From the NCBI RefSeq assembly GCF_009870785.1, contig NZ_WTWX01000025.1:1-39051 (forward strand): a stretch of DNA of 39,051 bases, given 5' to 3'. Of this stretch, positions 30,597 to 38,193 are shown one piece after another (positions within the stretch are counted from its first letter, which is position 1; every line of letters begins with the position of its first letter). Source of the stretch: Paenibacillus sp. An7 (GTDB taxonomy: Bacteria > Bacillota > Bacilli > Paenibacillales > Paenibacillaceae). Under the pieces are notes generated by a model. The model was not told the DNA's origin. It did no database searches and was given only the letters and a program-made list of their open reading frames with translations. Made by a program: the position numbers and the translations under genes.

Positions 30597-32213
30597 ATGC
30601 CAAATGACCATGATGTGAAGTTGACCGCAGATGTACTTGTATTAGGTGGAGGTCCATCGGGTGCCTGGGCTGCTTGGAGTGCGGCCTCTCAGGGAGCTAA
30701 GGTTGTTCTCGCTGATAAAGGGTATCTTGGTTCGAGCGGGGCGACGGCTCCAGGAGGGACAACGCTTCTTGTTATACCTGGTGTATCCGAACTTAGAGAA
30801 AAGGCTGTACAAACTCGTCTGAAGGATGGAGGTTATTTATCTGAGGCAGAATGGATCTACCGTGTACTTGAGCAAATAGAACATAACCTCACGCTGATCG
30901 AGGAATGGGGGTACCCTTTTCCAAAAGATTTAGATGGAACCACACTTCGTACTCATCTGCATGGACCTGAATATATGAAACTCATGAGAAAAGTGGTCCG
31001 TAAAGCTGGGGTTACGATTCTGGATCAGTCCCCTGCCCTGGAGTTACTCGTCGATGAACATGGTGTCGGAGGAGCAAGGGGGGTCAACCGAATAACCGGT
31101 GCTGACTACGAAGTTCGAGCGAACGCGGTCATTATTGCGACAGGTGGGTGTACGTTTCTTAGTAGAGGACTTGGCTGCAATGTGCTGACGGGTGAAGGGT
31201 TATTAATGGCAGCCGAGACAGGTGCAGACCTATCTGGTATGGAATTTAGCAGGCAGTACGCACCAAGCTTTGCTGACGGAAGTGTAACGAGAGGGCGAAT
31301 GCTTGCTTGGTCGAGTCTGTATGATAAGAATGGTGAGCGTATTCGATCGGGCGAACGCACTCCTGGCAGTATGCAAAAGCTGCTCCTTGAAGGTCCGGTA
31401 TATGCTTCGTTAGATCTAGCAGATACAGAAGAGAAGCGTGCGTTCTTACGCAGTGCACATCCAATTTTTTTCATGCCTTTGGAACGAGCCGGCATTGATC
31501 CGTTTCGTGATAAATTTCCTTTGACACTGCGTTATGAAGGGACCATGAGAGGTACGGGAGGGATTCGTATAACAACGAGTAATTGCGAAACGACGGTTCC
31601 TGGATTATATGCAGCAGGAGATGCGGCTTCTCGGGAAAAAGTGATGGGAGCAATGACTGGAGGCGGATCATATAACGCATCTTGGGCCATATGCAGCGGA
31701 ACTTGGGCAGGGGAAGGAGCGGCCGCGTATGCCCTTGCGAACTCTAGAAATGCAGACACACGCTCGCTTCTACCCGCGGGCAGATATGGACTAGTAAGTA
31801 CGCAGAGTGAACAGAAGAGTGAGCTGTCTATAAAGCACATGATCTCATCTATACAAAAAGAAGTTTTGCCGCTTGAAATTAACTTCTTCCGAAGCGAACC
31901 TGTCATTAGGGAATCGTTAGATCGATTACATTCTCTTTTCCCTTCACTCAATGGTCTAAGGACTTCCACGGTTCAAGAACGAGTGAAATCAAGAGAGTCG
32001 GCTGGAATGCTAGCCGCTGCGAGATGGATGTATACTGCGGCACTCGTTCGCAAAGAAACAAGAGGACTCCAGGCGCTTAAAGAATATCCCTATATGGACC
32101 CGCTTCAAACCCACCGCATCATTTTATCAGGCATTGATGATATCCGCCAAAGTGTGGAGCATGCTCCTCATGCTCATGAAATGTTGCCTGAAAAGGAGTG
32201 GCAAAGCTCGTGA
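30597..32213 (+). CDS. FAD-dependent oxidoreductase, AprA/FrdA-like flavoprotein
   Basis: 538 residues. The N-terminal dinucleotide-binding motif VLVLGGGPSGAWAAWSAASQ binds FAD; GYLGSSGATAPGGTT, AVIIATGGCTFLS and the C-terminal GLYAAGDAASREKVMGAMTG complete the fumarate-reductase/APS-reductase alpha fold. The HYTMGGI catalytic motif of succinate dehydrogenase/fumarate reductase is replaced by RGTGGIRI, so it is not a standard fumarate reductase. It is translationally coupled (4-bp GTGA overlap) to an AprB-like ferredoxin, suggesting a two-subunit complex passing electrons to or from a sulfur compound (inference). ATG 30597 follows GAGGAGG by eight bases; an in-frame GTG at 30573 is upstream of that site. 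Confidence 0.87.
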   Translation: MPNDHDVKLTADVLVLGGGPSGAWAAWSAASQGAKVVLADKGYLGSSGATAPGGTTLLVIPGVSELREKAVQTRLKDGGYLSEAEWIYRVLEQIEHNLTLIEEWGYPFPKDLDGTTLRTHLHGPEYMKLMRKVVRKAGVTILDQSPALELLVDEHGVGGARGVNRITGADYEVRANAVIIATGGCTFLSRGLGCNVLTGEGLLMAAETGADLSGMEFSRQYAPSFADGSVTRGRMLAWSSLYDKNGERIRSGERTPGSMQKLLLEGPVYASLDLADTEEKRAFLRSAHPIFFMPLERAGIDPFRDKFPLTLRYEGTMRGTGGIRITTSNCETTVPGLYAAGDAASREKVMGAMTGGGSYNASWAICSGTWAGEGAAAYALANSRNADTRSLLPAGRYGLVSTQSEQKSELSIKHMISSIQKEVLPLEINFFRSEPVIRESLDRLHSLFPSLNGLRTSTVQERVKSRESAGMLAAARWMYTAALVRKETRGLQALKEYPYMDPLQTHRIILSGIDDIRQSVEHAPHAHEMLPEKEWQSS

Positions 32214-32569
32214 TTGAACTTGTGAGTACAGATCGCTGCATAGGCTGCAAAATGTGTGTTAAGGTATGCCCGACGAATGTATTTGAAATGAATGATTCAC
32301 TTGCTTTTATTGCAAGACAGGAAGATTGCCAGACCTGTTTTATATGTGAAGCCTACTGTCCTGTAGATGCATTATATGTGGCACCTCAAGCGGAAGTTTC
32401 GGTAGAGGTAGATGAGGAGGAGCTTCGCAGTTCAGGACTGCTAGGCAGCTGGAGATCGGAGATTGGCTGGAACAAAGGTGCAACTTCTACAATGGCGGAA
32501 AGAGACACGACTCCTTTTTTTGAAGTTTTTACAGAGAAATATCGCATCCTTCCTGGAACAAAACAATAA
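32210..32569 (+). CDS. Two-cluster [4Fe-4S] ferredoxin, AprB-like
   Basis: 119 residues. Cluster motifs CIGCKMCVKVCP and CQTCFICEAYCPVDA give two [4Fe-4S] sites in the first 60 residues. An extension of about 60 residues (VEVDEEELRSSGLLGSWRSE ... RILPGTKQ) follows; a C-terminal tail wrapping the partner is a feature of AprB. It is the electron-transfer partner of the flavoprotein whose stop codon overlaps its start (GTG 32210). An alternative GTG at 32198 lies inside the AAAGGAG site and is rejected. Acts in the cytoplasm, probably at the membrane-facing transporter (unproven). Confidence 0.87.
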   Translation: MIELVSTDRCIGCKMCVKVCPTNVFEMNDSLAFIARQEDCQTCFICEAYCPVDALYVAPQAEVSVEVDEEELRSSGLLGSWRSEIGWNKGATSTMAERDTTPFFEVFTEKYRILPGTKQ

Positions 32570-32622
32570 TAATAACAGAAATGATTTTATATGATCTTAT
32601 CTAATCAAAGGAGCTGGTTATA

Positions 32623-33237
32623 GTGAGCACAAAGGAAACGGGAATTTCCGAAGACATCTCGGTGTATCGAAATGCTGAATACCCAGTAGATCCTTTATTT
32701 ATCGAACGCTGGTCTTCCCGATCTTTTGCAGATAAATCCGTGTCAAGCGAGACTCTATATACCGTGTTAGAGGCTGCTAGATGGGCACCTTCATCCAGTA
32801 ATCTTCAGCCATGGCGTTTTGCTGTGGCACAAACGGAGGAAGAGCATACCTTATTTCAGCAGTTTATACTGCCAGGGAACCGTCTTTGGACGGATAAAGC
32901 TCCTGTACTTATCTTGATTGCGTCAGATAAAAGAAGAGATGATAGCGGAGAAATCAACAGTGCCCATAAGTTTGATGCAGGAACAGCCTGGGGTTATTTA
33001 TCCATACAAGCCAATCTCCTAGGTCTTTCTACAAGAGCAATTGGTGGATTTAATCATGAAAAAGCAATTGAGGTTCTGGGACTCCCAGAATATATTGAAC
33101 CGCATGCAGTTGTTGCACTGGGTTACCAAGGGACGCTTGATCAGCTGGATGAAAAATTTCACGACAAGGATAAGCCAACAGGCCGCCGTAAGCTAAGTGA
33201 AAGCATCTTGAAGATCAGGGGGTTGACCGAAGAGTAA
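32623..33237 (+). CDS. Nitroreductase-family oxidoreductase
   Basis: 204 residues; an FMN enzyme using NAD(P)H. RWSSRSFADKSVSSETL near the N terminus contacts the FMN phosphate, APSSSNLQPWRFAVAQ is the signature segment, and AIGGFNHEKAIEVLGL follows. GTG 32623 has AAGGAG at a good distance. It is the last gene of the cluster and is followed by a terminator. It may supply reduced flavin or electrons to the flavoprotein/ferredoxin pair, in the way SsuE serves SsuD in the classical pathway; this is inference. It differs clearly from the nitroreductase at 5383. Confidence 0.9.
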   Translation: MSTKETGISEDISVYRNAEYPVDPLFIERWSSRSFADKSVSSETLYTVLEAARWAPSSSNLQPWRFAVAQTEEEHTLFQQFILPGNRLWTDKAPVLILIASDKRRDDSGEINSAHKFDAGTAWGYLSIQANLLGLSTRAIGGFNHEKAIEVLGLPEYIEPHAVVALGYQGTLDQLDEKFHDKDKPTGRRKLSESILKIRGLTEE

Positions 33238-33290
33238 AGGATAGGGGAGCAAATTCTATATGTAATGAATGACCGGATAGCAGGTGTTAG

Positions 33291-33325
33291 GCAGTGCTCT
33301 GTTTTTAAAGAGTGCTGCTTTTTTT
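33291..33325 (+). terminator. Terminator of the organosulfur-type operon
   Basis: GCAGTGCTCT / AGAGTGCTGC pair over 10 bp with two G-U pairs and an 8-nt loop, followed by seven T residues. Confidence 0.88.
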
Positions 33326-33408
33326 GTGATTTCTATAGCAGAATACATATCTTGATCCAGGTAGGCTCATTTTAGATATATAGGATGAGAGATAGGAGTG
33401 AGTTATTA

Positions 33409-33753
33409 ATGATTGTGCTCGAAAAAAAATCAGGACGAATTCATCTACAGCTACAGGCCATTTTTATGGGTGAGGATGTAGTCGTACTTATTACGGGCGG
33501 AGATCGTCCGCACCTTGGTACCATTACAGCGGGGGCTCGTCTAGAACCACTTCAAACGATTCAATTACAGACGCATAAGGAATTTTATATTACAGAAGAA
33601 ATTGCTGTACGGCTGCGCAAATCATTTCGTGGTAACTTTGCAATTTGCTGCGGTGCCCATCTCGACCAGATTACAAAAGAAGAAATTCCACTTCTAACAG
33701 AACTAGCGGTTCAGTTAGGAGATGAATTAATACAGAAGCTGAGTACAAGCTAA
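33409..33753 (+). CDS. LpdD-like prenylated-flavin-chaperone domain protein
   Basis: 114 residues. VVVLITGGDRPHLGTITAG, HKEFYITEEIAVRLRKSF and FAICCGAHLDQITKEEIPLL match the LpdD domain. That domain is found beside gallate and related UbiD-type decarboxylases and is thought to help load or hold prenylated FMN. Here it stands alone: no UbiD or UbiX gene is in the window. ATG 33409 follows AGGAGTG by eight bases; an in-frame ATG at 33385 has no site. A possible promoter has TTGATC (33352-33357) about 17 bp before GATATA. It is isolated from the upstream operon by a terminator. Confidence 0.72.
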   Translation: MIVLEKKSGRIHLQLQAIFMGEDVVVLITGGDRPHLGTITAGARLEPLQTIQLQTHKEFYITEEIAVRLRKSFRGNFAICCGAHLDQITKEEIPLLTELAVQLGDELIQKLSTS

Positions 33754-33910
33754 AAAAGGTTGAATTTTTATTCCTTATGTTTTTACTCTCTACTTTTGAC
33801 TTAATAGTTCTTAGTGAATCAGTTTTGATTTTATACCATTGATTTTAGGAAATCATGTTTTTAATAAATAGGGCTAGATCACAAGTTATCCAGCAGAGGA
33901 GTTAAATCAC

Positions 33911-36052
33911 ATGGGGAAAAAAGAGCTGTTGTACCAAGATGCGAAAACAAACGTAGTACGTAAACCAGGCGATTGGAAAGTGTTCGATCAGAGGTATGCA
34001 TACAGCGGGAACGATTTAGGGGCGACTTACCATTCAGGCAAAGTAACTTTAAAACTATGGGCACCCCTTGCAGAAGCAGTTACTGTTTACTTATACGATA
34101 AAAATGATGACACCCAGCTTGTAGGTCAGTTTCCTCTTATTAAAGAAGATCGCGGGGTGTGGACTATCCATCTATTGCCTTCACAGCTCGGTACAGATGA
34201 TTTATGCGGATACTTTTATCAGTACGAAGTAACAAATGAAGGAATCGTCCGAAAAGTATTGGACCCTTACGCCAAATCAATGGCTCCGTCGAGGGTTAAT
34301 ACTACAGGAGATGCGGGAAGTGATGACGACAGAATAGGGAAAGCGGCAATCGTAAATCTCGCAAAAACGGCTCCTGATCAATTTGATTTTGCACATATAG
34401 AAGGTTATAAGAAAAGGGAAGACGCGATAATATGGGAAATCCATGTACGAGATTTTACTTCTGATCCAGCTATAGAAGGTGAACTTTCAGCAAGGTGGGG
34501 TACATATAGAGCTTTCGTAGATAAGCTTGATTATATTCGATCTCTTGGAGTGACACATGTACAACTGCTGCCTGTGATGGCTTGGTATTATGGTGACGAG
34601 ACCAAAATGGGGGAGAGGGAACTCCATCATTCCGCTATAAACAATGAGTACAACTGGGGCTATGATCCTAAGCATTATTTTTCGCCCACTGGAGCTTATT
34701 CTGAGAATCCAGCAGATCCTCTGCTTCGCATTACAGAACTGAAAATGCTGATTCATGCGATTCATCAGGCAGGAATGGGTGTGATTTTAGATGTGGTTTA
34801 TACGCATATGGCCATTGTGGACTTCCTGAATAATATCGTACCTGGGTATTTTGCTTGGCAGGATGCAGATGGTGAGTTTATTGGAGCATTTGGCAACAAT
34901 CTAGCTACAGACCGTGCTATGGCTGAGAAGCTGCTCGTTGATTCGGTCAAATACTGGTTTAGCGAGTATAAAATTGATGGAATGCGCTGGGATATGATGG
35001 GGGATGCAACGTATCCTGCCGTACAAATGGCGTACGATGAAGCTGCTCGTATCCATCCAAGCCCGCTGTTTATTGGTGAAGGGTGGCGTACTTTTGCAGG
35101 GGACAAGCATGATGCGTCTCTAAAAGGAATGGCCGCAGATCAAGACTGGATGGATAAAACGGACAATGTGGGTGTGTTCTCCGATGAGATGCGTAATGAG
35201 CTCAAGTCAGGTTTTGGATCTGAGGGAGAACCTCATTTTTTGACAGGTGGAGCTAGGAATATAGAGTTAATCTTCAAAAATATAAAGGCACAGCCATCTA
35301 ACTTTCCGACCGACAGTCCGGGAGATGTGGTGCAGTATATCGAAGCTCATGACAATCTAACCCTCTATGATGTGATTGCTATCTCGATTCATAAAGATCC
35401 AAAGGTAGCTGAGCACGATGAAGAAATTCACCAGCGTATTCGGATCGGAAACGTGTTGCTGTTGACCTCACAGGGGACCGTATTTATACACGGTGGTCAG
35501 GAATATGGGCGGACGAAGCAATGGGAAGCGGCAGGTCAGCCAGAGGATAAATATAATGAACTTACGGATAGCAAAGGCAAGGTAGTGGGTTATTTTATCC
35601 ATGATTCCTGTGATTCATCGGATGCAATTAACCGGTTTGACTGGGCAAAAGCGACGGATCTTACAAGCTACCCAGTAAATCATATAACCCGTGAACATAT
35701 GAAGGGCCTTATTCAGCTGCGTAAGTCATCGGATGCTTTTCGATTAGGAGATCATGCTCTTATTGATCAAAATGTAAACCTAATTAAGTCTCCTGATATT
35801 ACTAAGGAGGATTTGGTGATTGCATATAGCTGTGCTTCCAGCAACCTTAGTGAGTATTATCATGTCTTTGTGAATGCAGATGACAAGTCAAGAAGACTTA
35901 GACTAACGAGAGACTTTTCCGAATTAGATGTTATTGTCGATCAGTCAAGAGCAGGCATTCATCATTTGAAAGATCCAAAAGGATTGCAATGGATAGATAA
36001 AGGTATCATTCTTGAACCTCTAACCGCGATTGTTCTTAGAGAGCGTAAGTAG
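33911..36052 (+). CDS. pulA: Type I pullulanase (GH13_14), cytoplasmic
   Basis: 713 residues; debranching enzyme cleaving alpha-1,6 bonds in pullulan, glycogen or limit dextrins. A CBM48-like domain (about 20-120, GATYHSGKVTLKLWAP) precedes the GH13 barrel. The pullulanase mark YNWGYDPKHYFSPTGAYS is clear. Catalytic segments are ILDVVYTHM, the nucleophile Asp in IDGMRWDMMG, the acid Glu in FIGEGWRT and the third Asp in EAHDNLTLYD. No signal peptide is present and the length matches B. subtilis AmyX (718 aa), so it probably acts inside the cell on imported dextrins or glycogen. ATG 33911 follows GAGGAG by nine bases. Confidence 0.94.
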   Translation: MGKKELLYQDAKTNVVRKPGDWKVFDQRYAYSGNDLGATYHSGKVTLKLWAPLAEAVTVYLYDKNDDTQLVGQFPLIKEDRGVWTIHLLPSQLGTDDLCGYFYQYEVTNEGIVRKVLDPYAKSMAPSRVNTTGDAGSDDDRIGKAAIVNLAKTAPDQFDFAHIEGYKKREDAIIWEIHVRDFTSDPAIEGELSARWGTYRAFVDKLDYIRSLGVTHVQLLPVMAWYYGDETKMGERELHHSAINNEYNWGYDPKHYFSPTGAYSENPADPLLRITELKMLIHAIHQAGMGVILDVVYTHMAIVDFLNNIVPGYFAWQDADGEFIGAFGNNLATDRAMAEKLLVDSVKYWFSEYKIDGMRWDMMGDATYPAVQMAYDEAARIHPSPLFIGEGWRTFAGDKHDASLKGMAADQDWMDKTDNVGVFSDEMRNELKSGFGSEGEPHFLTGGARNIELIFKNIKAQPSNFPTDSPGDVVQYIEAHDNLTLYDVIAISIHKDPKVAEHDEEIHQRIRIGNVLLLTSQGTVFIHGGQEYGRTKQWEAAGQPEDKYNELTDSKGKVVGYFIHDSCDSSDAINRFDWAKATDLTSYPVNHITREHMKGLIQLRKSSDAFRLGDHALIDQNVNLIKSPDITKEDLVIAYSCASSNLSEYYHVFVNADDKSRRLRLTRDFSELDVIVDQSRAGIHHLKDPKGLQWIDKGIILEPLTAIVLRERK

Positions 36053-36070
36053 ATGGCAATGCAGGATAAC

Positions 36071-36122
36071 ATGGCACTCTTCCCGTATTGTTAGATACAA
36101 CAGTCTTAATGGAGGGTGCCAT
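36071..36122 (+). promoter_or_regulatory. Hairpin sequestering the ribosome binding site of the next gene
   Basis: ATGGCACTCTTC (36071-36082) pairs with GGAGGGTGCCAT (36111-36122) over 12 bp, ten Watson-Crick and two G-U. The right arm contains the whole GGAGGG ribosome binding site of the gene starting at 36126. There is no T tract, so it is not a simple terminator of pulA. It looks like a translational switch (inference). Confidence 0.6.
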
Positions 36123-36125
36123 AAT

Positions 36126-37067
36126 ATGAAGGAACAAGATGAAGCGATTAGAATGAACTTTGGTAAATATGAGATTCCGAGTGATCTAAAACGTCTAATG
36201 GAGCTGGATCAATGGCATGAAATAAAGGGGAATATGAAGGTTTTAGATTCAACAATTGGTTTAATACCAGAAATCGGAGGGTTCCGCTACTACTGTACTC
36301 CATGTGATGTGGTGGTGTTTGGATCAAATGGCTGTGATGGGATTCATTACGGGTTCCTCACTGATTTCGGTACAGTAGACAATTTGGACGAGGCCCCCAT
36401 TGTTTGTATCAGCCCCATGGATTTTGGACATACGAATAGGCTCATCGCTCGTAATTTTCGTGATTTCCTTAGTATCCATTTGGATAACAGTGAATTATTT
36501 TATAACGATTTCGAGAGTGAAGATGCTTACCTGAAGCAAGTTACTGAATGGAAGCGTGAAGAAGAAGAGATTCCTTATGGTGATACACCAGAAGAGAAAC
36601 AGTATGCAGAAGAAGTAAAAGCAATGCTGCGTACTACTTTTGAACTTCCTGTTATTGACCGCCCTTATGAGTATATACGTGCTTTACAAGAAGAACGAAT
36701 AAAACAGGCTTGTGTTCTAACTAGGGAATCCCTCCATGTTGTTCTGCCAAATAGATTCGGTACAGCATCAGACGATGAGAAGCAATGGTTAGAACAAATC
36801 GAGAGTAGAGATGAAGCTGCTGTTCAAGCATTTTTAGAAAAAGCCAGCCCTCCAGCTGTCCTTGGGATTGCACGTGAGGTAGGAGCCCAAGCGGATCATC
36901 CCTCACTGCTTAATGTAGAATATTTTTTGAAAAAGCACGGGTTTCATGATGAGGCTGTGCGATTAAGATATCAATTGCCGTTATTGGAACTGCCAAAACC
37001 GCTTGAAAAAGCTGAGTTCACATCGTTTGTTATCGTTGGGGGAAATCACATCATTGAAGAGGAATAA
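36126..37067 (+). CDS. Uncharacterised protein with SUKH-like N-terminal region
   Basis: 313 residues; no certain family. Residues about 30-120 (FRYYCTPCDVVVFGSNGCDG ... APIVCISPMDFGHTN) have the rhythm of SMI1/KNR4 (SUKH) domains, common in immunity and scaffold proteins. The segment between about 130 and 270 is acidic and helical (EEEEIPYGDTPEEKQYAEEV). No signal peptide or membrane helix. ATG 36126 follows GGAGGG by nine bases. The start is 73 bp after pulA. The ribosome binding site is buried in a 12-bp helix, suggesting translational control. No toxin gene is adjacent, so an immunity role is only a suggestion. Confidence 0.6.
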   Translation: MKEQDEAIRMNFGKYEIPSDLKRLMELDQWHEIKGNMKVLDSTIGLIPEIGGFRYYCTPCDVVVFGSNGCDGIHYGFLTDFGTVDNLDEAPIVCISPMDFGHTNRLIARNFRDFLSIHLDNSELFYNDFESEDAYLKQVTEWKREEEEIPYGDTPEEKQYAEEVKAMLRTTFELPVIDRPYEYIRALQEERIKQACVLTRESLHVVLPNRFGTASDDEKQWLEQIESRDEAAVQAFLEKASPPAVLGIAREVGAQADHPSLLNVEYFLKKHGFHDEAVRLRYQLPLLELPKPLEKAEFTSFVIVGGNHIIEEE

Positions 37068-37115
37068 GATTTTCAAAGTAGACATTGTAGTTATTAAAAT
37101 GAACCAAATTAACCC

Positions 37116-37169
37116 AATGAACTCAATGAACTCAATGAACTCAATGAACTCGATGAACCTAATGAACGT
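37116..37169. repeat. Six 9-bp tandem repeats
   Basis: Unit AATGAACTC; four exact copies, then GATGAACCT and AATGAACGT. The 24-codon frame ATG 37099 to TAA 37173 runs through it and would encode repeated Met-Asn-Ser, but it has no ribosome binding site. Probably a variable-number repeat in a non-coding gap. The wider gap 37068-37551 holds this repeat, a second repeat array, a terminator and the TetR operator. Confidence 0.8.
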
Positions 37170-37339
37170 GTAAAATAGCTAGATGCGGATATGGCGAAAA
37201 TAGATACGATGAATAGAATCCGAACATGGGGCTGTATTTCGGTGTAATTTTTGCCCAGATTCGTTCCCAGTTACCAGACCCTGTTTTATCACTTCTACGG
37301 TTTTGTCCATCTTGGAAAACAATCGCTTTTCTAAAAGAC

Positions 37340-37422
37340 GATCGTGAATTATAGATCGTGAATTATAGATCGTAAATTACAAATGGTAAATTACGATCAT
37401 GAATAACAGATAACGAATTACG
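37340..37422. repeat. Six degenerate 14-bp tandem repeats
   Basis: Unit GATCGTGAATTATA; two exact copies (37340-37367), then four diverging copies (GATCGTAAATTACA and so on) to 37422. Each unit contains a GATCRTGAAT core and is nearly one and a half helical turns long. It is unrelated to the 9-bp array 170 bp upstream. Confidence 0.75.
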
Positions 37423-37466
37423 AAAACAAGCAGGGGGTGTAGAACTCACTTTGCTTGTTTTTATTT
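37423..37466 (+). terminator. Hairpin with T-rich tail before the TetR gene
   Basis: AAACAAGCA (ending near 37432) pairs with TGCTTGTTT (37452-37460) across a loop of about 19 nt, followed by TTATTTTT. It may end transcripts from the SUKH-like gene. Confidence 0.5.
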
Positions 37467-37500
37467 TTCTATATACAACAATACATCCAGTATATTACAA

Positions 37501-37531
37501 TATAACCACTGGTTACTAACCTATGGTTATA
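37501..37531. promoter_or_regulatory. Nested palindromic operator of the TetR-MBL unit
   Basis: Outer arms TATAACCA (37501-37508) / TGGTTATA (37524-37531) and inner arms GGTTA (37511-37515) / TAACC (37517-37521) share one centre, C37516, giving a 31-bp palindrome. A TACAAT -10-like box (37496-37501) touches its left end. This is a typical place for TetR autorepression. Confidence 0.7.
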
Positions 37532-37551
37532 AAAAGAGGAGGATTATCTTC

Positions 37552-38193
37552 ATGGGAAGGAGTCAAGCCCAACGATCTGAGGAAACAAAACAGGCTATTT
37601 TAGCGGCAGCAGCTACCTTGTTTTCAGAAAGAGGATATGATTCTGTCACAATGCGTGAAATTGCAAAAACGGCAGGATGTTCTCACACTACGATCTATAT
37701 CTATTTTAATGACAAAGAGGCATTACTCCATGCGTTATCTTTACCACCACTTTCCGTATTGAAAGAGAAGATGCAGGATGTACTCGATGATCAAGATATT
37801 TTGCCGAAGGAACGAGTCATTCAGTTGAGCGTTCTGTTTATCACTTTTTGCTTACAGCATCGGAACATGCATGCTCTCTTTTTTGGTGCTAATACAGAGA
37901 GGGTGGACCTTAAAGAGTCAGCGATCCCACTTACAGAAACTCGCAATCATCTTTTCCGAATGCTCCAAACTGCAATTCAGCAAAACTTCTCTTTACACAA
38001 AGGAGACGAAAGAATCCTCACCTTTACTCGGATTTACTATTATATGCTCCATGGAATCATCTCCACCTACGTGTACTCTAAAGAAAGTATGGAAGAATTA
38101 TATGAACGTCTAGAAAGGACATTTAACTTAGCGTTTGAGACGCTGCTGCTCGGGTTTGATGAGAATATAAGAGAAGGGAATAGTGAATCATGA
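37552..38193 (+). CDS. TetR/AcrR-family transcriptional regulator
   Basis: 213 residues. The N-terminal helix-turn-helix (about 12-58) is canonical: KQAILAAAATLFSERGYDSV, TMREIAKTAGCSHTTIYIYF, NDKEALLHAL. The C-terminal ligand domain is unclassified. ATG 37552 follows AGAGGAGGA. It sits directly behind a 31-bp palindrome and overlaps the MBL hydrolase by four bases (ATGA). The pair is probably autoregulated and induced by a compound that the hydrolase degrades (inference). Confidence 0.93.
   Translation: MGRSQAQRSEETKQAILAAAATLFSERGYDSVTMREIAKTAGCSHTTIYIYFNDKEALLHALSLPPLSVLKEKMQDVLDDQDILPKERVIQLSVLFITFCLQHRNMHALFFGANTERVDLKESAIPLTETRNHLFRMLQTAIQQNFSLHKGDERILTFTRIYYYMLHGIISTYVYSKESMEELYERLERTFNLAFETLLLGFDENIREGNSES

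Noticed and set aside
36030..36125. Longer N terminus for the SUKH-like gene overlapping pulA
   Set aside because: The extension overlaps pulA and lies upstream of the GGAGGG site for ATG 36126.
37184..37318. Possible small minus-strand peptide beginning MDKTVEVIKQ
   Set aside because: No ribosome binding site, low-information sequence and no recognisable similarity.
37116..37422. CRISPR array
   Set aside because: The repeats are contiguous 9-bp and 14-bp units without unique spacers, and no cas gene is present.
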